Shown: positions 1 to 3,480 of the stretch, piece after piece
Layout of the letters: each line of letters starts with the position of its first letter
How positions within the stretch are numbered: position 1 is the stretch's first letter
Source: Omnitrophica bacterium RIFOXYB12_FULL_50_7
GTDB taxonomy: Bacteria > Omnitrophota > Omnitrophia > Omnitrophales > Aquincolibacteriaceae
DNA: 13,477 bases
Reading direction: 5' to 3'
NCBI GenBank assembly: GCA_001804345.1
Contig: MHFU01000021.1
Span: forward strand, 1-13,477
The notes under the pieces: model-generated
Seen by the model: only the letters and a program-made list of their open reading frames with translations
The model's database searches: none
What the model was told of the DNA's origin: nothing
Translations under genes and position numbers: made by a program

Positions 1-795
1 GGATGTGCGTCCGTGGTGGATCGGGACCTTTCTAATCTCACGCCTCAAGGTAAACCCCAAACAGAAGAACAGAAGACGGGTGAGGCGATCCATCGCCAGA
101 TCCTCGCGTCCTTTTATCCCTATACGGATCCGAAAGTCGTGCGGTATGTGGATGACCTGGGACATTCGCTGGCCGCTCAGGCTAAACGTCAGGATCTCGA
201 ATACCGGTTCACAATCCTTTATAGCGAAAAGATCTACGCGACCTCTGCGCCGGGAGGTTATGTTTATGTGACGACCGGGATGCTGAATTTTCTTGAGAAT
301 GAGGCGGAGCTTGCCGCGGTACTCGCGCATGAGATCGGAGAACAGCAGACCGTGGACCGGCGTTTTACGAAACGGGATGACGCGATCAATGCCGCGACAC
401 AGGTCGGTTCGGCGGTCGGGCCGATGTTCGGTCCCTTAGGGTCTTTGGCGAGTTTGGGGCTTGTGCTTTTACAGGCCTACAATGAGAGCTCTTATAAAAC
501 GCCCGGGGAACGGCTCCTGGAAAGTGACGCCCTCGCCATGAAGTATCTGATGAATGCCGGGTACGACCCACAGGCTCTGATGGATGTGCAGGAGCATTTT
601 CTGAAAGCCGGGGAGAAGATGACGCCTTACTTTTTTGATTATTACCAGTCCCGTCCGATTACGGAGGAGCGCGTCCTGGCCATTCGAAAGGAATTCCAGA
701 AATTGTCACTCAGTGGGAAATCCTTGATCACCGATCCTGTGGAATATCAGCAGGTGACCCGCGGAGTGCGGGAGATCTACAAAACTGTCCGTTGA
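1..795 (+). CDS. M48-family metallopeptidase-like lipoprotein (5' partial)
   Basis: The reading frame is open to the left edge, so the true start lies outside the window. The first codons read Gly-Cys-Ala-Ser, which fits the end of a lipobox with Cys at codon 2; the GTG at nt 13 is therefore probably not the start. The body resembles periplasmic M48 peptidases (LoiP/BepA-like): 'LAAVLAHEIG' at codons ~104-113, a downstream ESDA (E174, D176) matching the family's third zinc ligand region, then 'AGYDP' and an 'RPITEER' segment like the usual HPPTxER. Such enzymes degrade or help fold outer-membrane proteins. Oddity: the motif is H110-E111-I-G-E114, so the second zinc histidine of HExxH is Glu. 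The protein could be a pseudoenzyme or have altered metal binding. It converges on the ydbL-like gene, 80 bp away. Family assignment is fairly secure; activity is uncertain. Confidence 0.8.
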   Translation, partial: GCASVVDRDLSNLTPQGKPQTEEQKTGEAIHRQILASFYPYTDPKVVRYVDDLGHSLAAQAKRQDLEYRFTILYSEKIYATSAPGGYVYVTTGMLNFLENEAELAAVLAHEIGEQQTVDRRFTKRDDAINAATQVGSAVGPMFGPLGSLASLGLVLLQAYNESSYKTPGERLLESDALAMKYLMNAGYDPQALMDVQEHFLKAGEKMTPYFFDYYQSRPITEERVLAIRKEFQKLSLSGKSLITDPVEYQQVTRGVREIYKTVR

Positions 796-875
796 AAATC
801 GTTCCCTGGGACTCGGGATTCGTAGGAACCAGAACTGGAACGAGAGTCCCTAGGTACGAGTTCCCAGTTCCTATG
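796..875. repeat. Intergenic interleaved inverted repeats (heptad-like)
   Basis: The 80-bp gap between two converging genes is filled with related short words (GGGACTC, GGGATTC, GGAAC, GAACTGG, GAGTTCC, CAGTTCC). Perfect 7-bp inverted pairs are 808-814/844-850, 823-829/867-873 and 832-838/864-870. The first two are interleaved rather than nested. No T-run follows, so a standard terminator is not evident, though folded RNA from either strand could end transcription between the convergent genes. Confidence 0.6.
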
Positions 876-1286
876 CTATTTCTTCTGCCAATCGCCCGAG
901 GAGGATTGGACCATGTCTCCGGGGCCGGCTTTCTCGCGCTGAACTTCAGCGAATGCCCTTTGGATTTCCAGGAGTCCCGTGCTGCCGAGAGCGTTCTGTT
1001 CCGCGAGAGCTTCATAAAGAACCCGGCGATCCCGGTTCTCGTCAGTGGCCAATGTGGCGGCCGCGGCGTTATTTTTCAGATCCGTCACGTAACCCCTGTT
1101 GTCCTCTCCGATCACACCTTCCTGCTTGAGGCTCTGGAGTTGATGATACCGTGCCTGACGGTTTTTCAGGGCTTGTTCAATCTCCGGTGTCATTGTTTTG
1201 TAATCATAATTAGCGGCGAAGCAGATCGACGTCGCGGTCAAAATAACCAGACTTACGGCCAGCCCCAAAGCATAAATTTTTTTCAT
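876..1286 (-). CDS. ydbL: YdbL-like DUF1318 periplasmic protein
   Basis: A 136-residue protein with an N-terminal signal peptide (MKK, hydrophobic 4-23, likely cut after CFA-24). The mature part matches the YdbL/DUF1318 pattern: 'LKQEGVIGEDNRGYV' (~53-67), 'ENRDRRVLYEALAEQN' (~83-98) and a C-terminal 'PGDMVQ...GDWQKK'. In E. coli YdbL is a periplasmic partner of the YdbH-YnbE inter-membrane bridge and is thought to act as a chaperone for YnbE. The start at 1286 is chosen because a perfect AAGGAGG lies 8 nt upstream and the signal peptide begins there. An in-frame ATG at 1328 overlaps the ynbE-like stop (ATGA) but would put 14 polar residues before the signal peptide. Last gene of the three-gene operon. 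Confidence 0.85.
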   Translation of the reverse strand: MKKIYALGLAVSLVILTATSICFAANYDYKTMTPEIEQALKNRQARYHQLQSLKQEGVIGEDNRGYVTDLKNNAAAATLATDENRDRRVLYEALAEQNALGSTGLLEIQRAFAEVQREKAGPGDMVQSSSGDWQKK

Positions 1287-1294
1287 GATGAGAT

Positions 1295-1301
1295 CCTCCT
1301 T
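1295..1301 (-). promoter_or_regulatory. Ribosome binding site of ydbL-like gene
   Basis: Reads AAGGAGG on the minus strand, 8 nt before the ATG at 1286. It decides the start in favour of the signal-peptide methionine over the upstream ATG at 1328. Confidence 0.8.
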
Positions 1302-1324
1302 GGAATTTAAAGTAGCGCAATGGT

Positions 1325-1513
1325 TCATTTCACAGCTCCTTGGGCGACCATGTCTTCGATGTTCGTGGCGGTCTGTTTGAGGCCCCGGATATCCACGACG
1401 ACATTTGCATTGATCGTAATGGGACGGTTGGGGTCTCCCACAGCCTTGACCGTGCAGCCGGCAACCGCGATTGCGGCCAGGAATGTTGCTACCATTTTCG
1501 TAACAGGTTTCAT
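1325..1513 (-). CDS. ynbE: YnbE-like outer-membrane lipoprotein
   Basis: A 62-residue lipoprotein: basic N terminus, hydrophobic 8-18 and lipobox V17-A18-G19-C20. The mature part contains 'DPNRPITINANVVVDI' (27-42), very like the 'PITINxNV' strand that typifies YnbE. In E. coli, YnbE sits in the outer membrane and stacks on the C-terminal end of YdbH, extending its lipid-carrying groove. The start ATG (1513-1511) overlaps the stop of the upstream ydbH-like gene by 1 nt (TAATG), with a GAGGTG ribosome site 5 nt before it, so translation is probably coupled. Its own stop lies in ATGA with a possible alternative ydbL start. Short length, lipobox, motif and gene order agree. Confidence 0.82.
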   Translation of the reverse strand: MKPVTKMVATFLAAIAVAGCTVKAVGDPNRPITINANVVVDIRGLKQTATNIEDMVAQGAVK

Positions 1514-2355
1514 TATTTCACCTCAATGAGTCCCATGAGCCGGGCGATTTGTGAGAATGCGGTTTTTTCATCCGTTCGAATCATTGCGTTCAGTGTCAAT
1601 TTGAGATTATATGCCGGAATGAAGATTTGGAGGAGGATTTTTATGTTGTCGCTTCGGACCAGGTTCACCCTTAAAGCGGCCCGGCCGTACCGGACCAGCT
1701 GTTGGTTTTTGGAGATTTTTTGAACTCGCTCTTTCTGGACTGAGGTTGGGAGATAGGGAAGAAAGAGATCAAAGAACCGCGCCTGGATATTGCCGCCGGG
1801 TTCAGGGGCCTCAAGGTCCATACTAAACTCGGGCTCCTGTCCCAAGATCTGGCGGAACGTCAAGCTGCCGTTCATGGCTCCGGTCGCACCGCCGAGATTC
1901 TGAGGATCAAGCCATTGCCAGTCCTCCAGGCCCGTCTTCCCGAGATCTGCGGTCAATTCAAAGCGCGAAACAGGTCCTGTCTGGATCATGAAGTTCCCTG
2001 AGATTCCCATGCGCGAAGATATTTGCGGTCGAATCCCTTCAAAGATGAAGCGAACAGGTTTCTGAGAGATGAAGAGGAAGAGAGAATCCTGGGATTCCAT
2101 GGATTTTACCTCCAGAGGTACAGGTCCATGGCGGGTTTGAAGTTTGCCGGTGACCCCGGTAAGATGGATCTTGAAATGGCGGTCCAAATAGACTTTTTTG
2201 ATTTGTATGGAATCGGCGAAATATTCCTTGGCGGAACGGTTTGCCAGCCGCTGAAGAAGATCCCGTTCCAGCCCGGGAAGGCGGGGAAGGATCCAGAGAA
2301 TGAGTCCCAGGAGTGCTGCTGCCAGGAGCAAGGTGAAAAAGATTCTTCTCTTCAT
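1513..2355 (-). CDS. Short YdbH/AsmA-like inner-membrane-anchored protein
   Basis: 280 residues. One N-terminal membrane segment (~5-24, 'IFFTLLLAAALLGLILWIL') is followed by a periplasmic region of alternating beta-type stretches (e.g. 'FKIHLTGVTGKL', 'GSLTFRQI', 'AALRVNLV'), as in AsmA-like groove proteins. It is the first gene of an operon whose next two genes are YnbE- and YdbL-like, exactly the E. coli ydbH-ynbE-ydbL order. YdbH, YhdP and TamB are AsmA-like proteins that move phospholipids to the outer membrane. E. coli YdbH is about 880 residues, so this is roughly a third of that length and would not span the periplasm alone. The start at 2355 has GAGGCGG upstream; extending to 2592 would run into tRNA sequence. 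YdbH identity rests mainly on gene order. Confidence 0.6.
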   Translation of the reverse strand: MKRRIFFTLLLAAALLGLILWILPRLPGLERDLLQRLANRSAKEYFADSIQIKKVYLDRHFKIHLTGVTGKLQTRHGPVPLEVKSMESQDSLFLFISQKPVRFIFEGIRPQISSRMGISGNFMIQTGPVSRFELTADLGKTGLEDWQWLDPQNLGGATGAMNGSLTFRQILGQEPEFSMDLEAPEPGGNIQARFFDLFLPYLPTSVQKERVQKISKNQQLVRYGRAALRVNLVRSDNIKILLQIFIPAYNLKLTLNAMIRTDEKTAFSQIARLMGLIEVK

Positions 2356-2395
2356 GATTATTCCGCCTCGGGTTTTCGGGGAGCGTGATTTTGAG

Positions 2396-2442
2396 AAAAA
2401 ATGCGACGCCGTAGGCAGTTGTCCATATACTGCCACGGCGCC
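2396..2442 (-). terminator. Intrinsic terminator after the tRNA-Leu region
   Basis: On the minus strand a GC-rich hairpin (arms 2429-2440 and 2407-2419, 12 bp with one bulged base, 9-nt loop) is followed by GCA and six T's. It ends the tRNA unit about 40 nt before the ydbH-like start. Its form (CCGTG...CTACGG...CGCA-T6) resembles the terminator at 2782-2830. Confidence 0.8.
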
Positions 2443-2445
2443 GTA

Positions 2446-2464
2446 CTTGTTCAATAGGAACAAG
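2446..2464 (-). repeat. tRNA-Leu 3'-trailer hairpin
   Basis: Perfect 7-bp stem with a 5-nt loop: CTTGTTC / GAACAAG. It begins at the base directly after the discriminator A of the interrupted tRNA-Leu. The tRNA-Lys trailer (2908-2926) has the same position, stem length and loop length, with one compensated base pair, and both are followed by TACG. Confidence 0.75.
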
Positions 2465-2546
2465 TGCGGCCGGAGGGACTTGAACCCCCAACCCTTTCGG
2501 GACAAGATCCTAAGTCTTGCGCGTCTGCACTGACTCCCATTAAAGG

Positions 2547-2663
2547 CGATCTCTCGAGTTGATTGCGGTCGGAGGGACTTGAACCCCCACACCTTGCGGT
2601 ACAGGATCCTAAGTCCTGCGCGTCTGCCAGTTCCGCCACGACCGCAATCAACTCGAGAGATCG
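2547..2663 (-). repeat. 25-bp perfect inverted repeat extending the tRNA-Leu acceptor stem
   Basis: Arms 2547-2571 and 2639-2663 are perfect reverse complements. Seven bases of each arm are the tRNA acceptor stem; the other 18 are leader and trailer (including the discriminator base), so the precursor would form one continuous 25-bp helix ending in the tRNA body. Confidence 0.9.
2564..2645 (-). tRNA. tRNA-Leu(UAG), complete, inside the insert
   Basis: 82 nt. Acceptor stem GCGGTCG / CGACCGC with discriminator A; D-arm GCG...CGC with GGCAG loop; anticodon stem CAGGA / TCCTG around loop CTTAGGA (anticodon UAG, reading CUN); long class II variable arm (ACC-GCAA-GGT); T-arm with TTCAAGT loop. CCA is not encoded, so 3' trimming and CCA addition are needed. 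It lies inside the 193-bp insert that splits a second tRNA-Leu with the same anticodon. It lacks the CTTxTTC trailer hairpin of the neighbouring tRNAs; its trailer pairs with its leader instead. If the outer copy is dead, this is probably the working replacement. Confidence 0.95.
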
Positions 2664-2781
2664 AAAAATCAAAGAAGTCAGTACTGTCCTGATTACCTTT
2701 GTTTTCAAATAAGAATCAGGGCTGCCAATTTCGCCACGGCCGCAGATTCGAAAAATCGATACGCCAAATACTTTTTGGAGG

Positions 2782-2830
2782 AAAAAATGCGGTTGTCGTA
2801 GAGGATTTCAGTGAGTCCTCACGGCACCGC
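2782..2830 (-). terminator. Putative intrinsic terminator after tRNA-Lys
   Basis: On the minus strand a stem (GCGGT/ACCGC, CGT/ACG, GAGGA/TCCTC with an internal loop and a bulge) is followed by A and six T's. It is similar in build to the terminator at 2396-2442. It would separate tRNA-Lys from the tRNA-Leu region unless read through. Confidence 0.6.
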
Positions 2831-2904
2831 CTGATCTTTTTAAGTTTCCAACAGAGATCAGTGCTGTCCTAGCTTTTTTAAAACTCTTTATCGAAAGCTA
2901 GGAC
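2831..2904 (-). repeat. 74-bp two-hairpin element (empty relative of the tRNA-Leu insert)
   Basis: In minus-strand order: P1 (11-bp perfect stem, arms 2894-2904 and 2866-2876), linker, then P2 (7-bp stem CTGATCT / AGATCAG, 2855-2861 and 2831-2837). The P1-linker-P2 junction agrees with the insert at 2529-2721 in 12 of 14 bases (plus strand ATCAGTGCTGTCCT against GTCAGTACTGTCCT). Its P2 loop is only 17 nt and holds no tRNA. Removing exactly this segment joins TAC to GCGGTGCCGTG, giving the same trailer-terminator layout as the Leu unit. Confidence 0.6.
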
Positions 2905-2907
2905 GTA

Positions 2908-2926
2908 CTTTTTCATTAAGAAAAAG
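2908..2926 (-). repeat. tRNA-Lys 3'-trailer hairpin
   Basis: Perfect 7-bp stem and 5-nt loop (CTTTTTC / GAAAAAG) starting directly after the tRNA-Lys discriminator base. It is the counterpart of the hairpin at 2446-2464. Confidence 0.7.
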
Positions 2927-2999
2927 TGCGCCCTGAAGGACTTGAACCTTCGACCCAGTGATTAAGAGTCACTTGCTCTACCAACTGAGCTAAGGGCGC
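2927..2999 (-). tRNA. tRNA-Lys(CUU)
   Basis: 73 nt cloverleaf: acceptor GCGCCCT / AGGGCGC with discriminator A; D-arm GCTC-AGTTGGTA-GAGC; anticodon stem AGTGA / TCACT around loop CTCTTAA (anticodon CUU, reading AAG); T-arm GAAGG-TTCAAGT-CCTTC. CCA is not encoded. It is the first tRNA of the leftward unit, followed at once by a trailer hairpin and then a 74-bp repeat element and a terminator-like hairpin. Confidence 0.97.
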
Positions 3000-3050
3000 A
3001 TAACTTTTTTTGTCGCGTGTGAACGGCTTGCTCACCAATCTCTGTTGAGC

Positions 3051-3113
3051 TTCCGCCTAAAATCCTGAGGATTTTAGGACGGATCCGTCCTCGCCCTCCG
3101 GCGAGGCGGAAAG
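3051..3113. repeat. Compound palindromic repeat
   Basis: An outer pair TTCCGCCT / AGGCGGAA encloses CCTAAAATCC-TGA-GGATTTTAGG (10-bp perfect stem), the palindrome ACGGATCCGT, and CCTCGCC / GGCGAGG with a short loop. It forms a branched cruciform-like unit of the kind dispersed in bacterial intergenic regions. It would lie in the leader of the tRNA-Lys transcript. Confidence 0.7.
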
Positions 3114-3160
3114 GGCACATATAAGGGACGATGACGATGGGTTCTGGAAAAACGGGGGCT

Positions 3161-3189
3161 ATTCTACTGAAGGACGGAACACTTTACAA
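3161..3189 (-). promoter_or_regulatory. Candidate sigma70-type promoter for the tRNA-Lys/Leu unit
   Basis: On the minus strand TTGTAA (-35) and TAGAAT (-10) are separated by 17 nt. The -10 is identical to that of the tRNA-Gly promoter. Transcription would start near 3154 and give a leader of about 155 nt before tRNA-Lys. The -35 matches the consensus at only four of six bases. Confidence 0.45.
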
Positions 3190-3244
3190 GAAGTTCGCGT
3201 TTTTTTTCAAAAATGCCGCCTGAAAAAAAATGGTTTGGGTGTGT

Positions 3245-3273
3245 TTGACAAAGCGGAGTTTCTTCCCTAGAAT
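3245..3273 (+). promoter_or_regulatory. Strong sigma70-type promoter for tRNA-Gly-tig
   Basis: Consensus TTGACA (3245-3250), a 17-nt spacer, and TAGAAT (3268-3273, five of six). The start would be near 3280, about 110 nt before tRNA-Gly. No other promoter of this quality was seen before tig, so tRNA-Gly and tig are probably cotranscribed. Confidence 0.75.
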
Positions 3274-3306
3274 ACAGCGCCTCATCGCGGGCACTCCGTG
3301 ATTATT

Positions 3307-3365
3307 AATTTTAAGGGTTCGTAGTGCCGTACCGTTTACCCCTAAAATTGAATGTCAAACGGTAC
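3307..3365 (+). other. Structured leader with interleaved helices (possible pseudoknot)
   Basis: Helix A pairs 3307-3317 with 3339-3349 (10 of 11 positions). Helix B pairs GTACCGTTT 3329-3337 with AAACGGTAC 3357-3365 (9 of 9). The arm order A-B-A'-B' means the helices form either a pseudoknot or two exclusive states. The element sits between the promoter and tRNA-Gly. It matches no riboswitch class I recognise. Confidence 0.5.
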
Positions 3366-3389
3366 TGGAAGTTCTTCCCTTTTTAACAA

Positions 3390-3463
3390 GCGAGTGTAGC
3401 ATAGTGGTAATGCTCTGCCTTGCCAAGGCAGCTACGAGGGTTCGATTCCCTCCACTCGCTCCA
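3390..3463 (+). tRNA. tRNA-Gly(GCC)
   Basis: 74 nt including an encoded CCA, unlike the other tRNAs here. Acceptor GCGAGTG / CACTCGC with discriminator T; D-arm GCAT / ATGC; anticodon stem CTGCC / GGCAG around loop TTGCCAA (anticodon GCC, reading GGC/GGU); T-arm GAGGG-TTCGATT-CCCTC. It ends only 17 nt before the tig start codon, so the tRNA must be cut from a mixed tRNA-mRNA transcript. Confidence 0.97.
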
Positions 3464-3480
3464 TAAGTAAGGCGGTTATT

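Larger units (their letters stand above)
2529..2721 (-). mobile_element. 193-bp two-hairpin insert carrying tRNA-Leu
   Basis: In minus-strand order: helix P1 (CCTGATT 2720-2714 / AATCAGG 2694-2688), linker ACAGT, then helix P2 (ACTGACT 2682-2676 / AGTCAGT 2535-2529), whose last base is the last base of the insert. The P2 loop holds tRNA-Leu(UAG) on a long extra stem. The 4-bp CTGC (plus strand) flanks both sides (2525-2528, 2722-2725) and may be a target duplication or chance. There is no open reading frame, so it is non-autonomous if mobile. The same P1-linker-P2 order recurs at 2831-2904. That it is an insert is clear from the split tRNA; that it moves is inference. Confidence 0.6.
2465..2743 (-). 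pseudogene. tRNA-Leu(UAG) gene interrupted in the D-loop
   Basis: The 5' piece (2743-2722, 22 nt) has GCGGCCG, then GCG of the D-stem and GGCAG of the D-loop. The 3' piece (2528-2465) continues with the D-stem CGC, an anticodon arm with loop CTTAGGA (anticodon UAG), a CCC-GAAA-GGG variable arm, the T-arm and CGGCCGC-A. Joining them, counting the shared GCAG once, gives an 82-nt tRNA that folds perfectly, including the acceptor stem GCGGCCG/CGGCCGC. The 193 bp between them hold a second tRNA-Leu(UAG). CCA is not encoded. The two tRNAs are close relatives of equal length with paired changes in the acceptor and anticodon stems. Whether this gene is dead, excised or functional with the insert in place cannot be told from sequence. 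Confidence 0.85.

Noticed and set aside
792..1310. 172-codon plus-strand frame over the ydbL-like gene
   Set aside because: It is antisense to a protein with a signal peptide, a perfect ribosome site and a DUF1318 match, and has no family features itself.
1287..1328. Upstream ATG (1328) for the ydbL-like gene giving 14 more residues
   Set aside because: The ATG at 1286 has AAGGAGG at 8 nt and starts a proper signal peptide; the extension would put polar residues before it.
2356..2592. 79-residue N-terminal extension of the ydbH-like gene
   Set aside because: It would translate a terminator and tRNA sequence; the signal-anchor methionine at 2355 is the natural start.
2529..2721. Group I intron in tRNA-Leu
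   Set aside because: Known tRNA-Leu group I introns sit in the anticodon loop and have a conserved catalytic core; this insert is in the D-loop and most of it is a second tRNA with its flanks.
2529..2721. Classical insertion sequence
   Set aside because: No transposase frame fits in 193 bp and the terminal matches are imperfect; only a non-autonomous element is possible.
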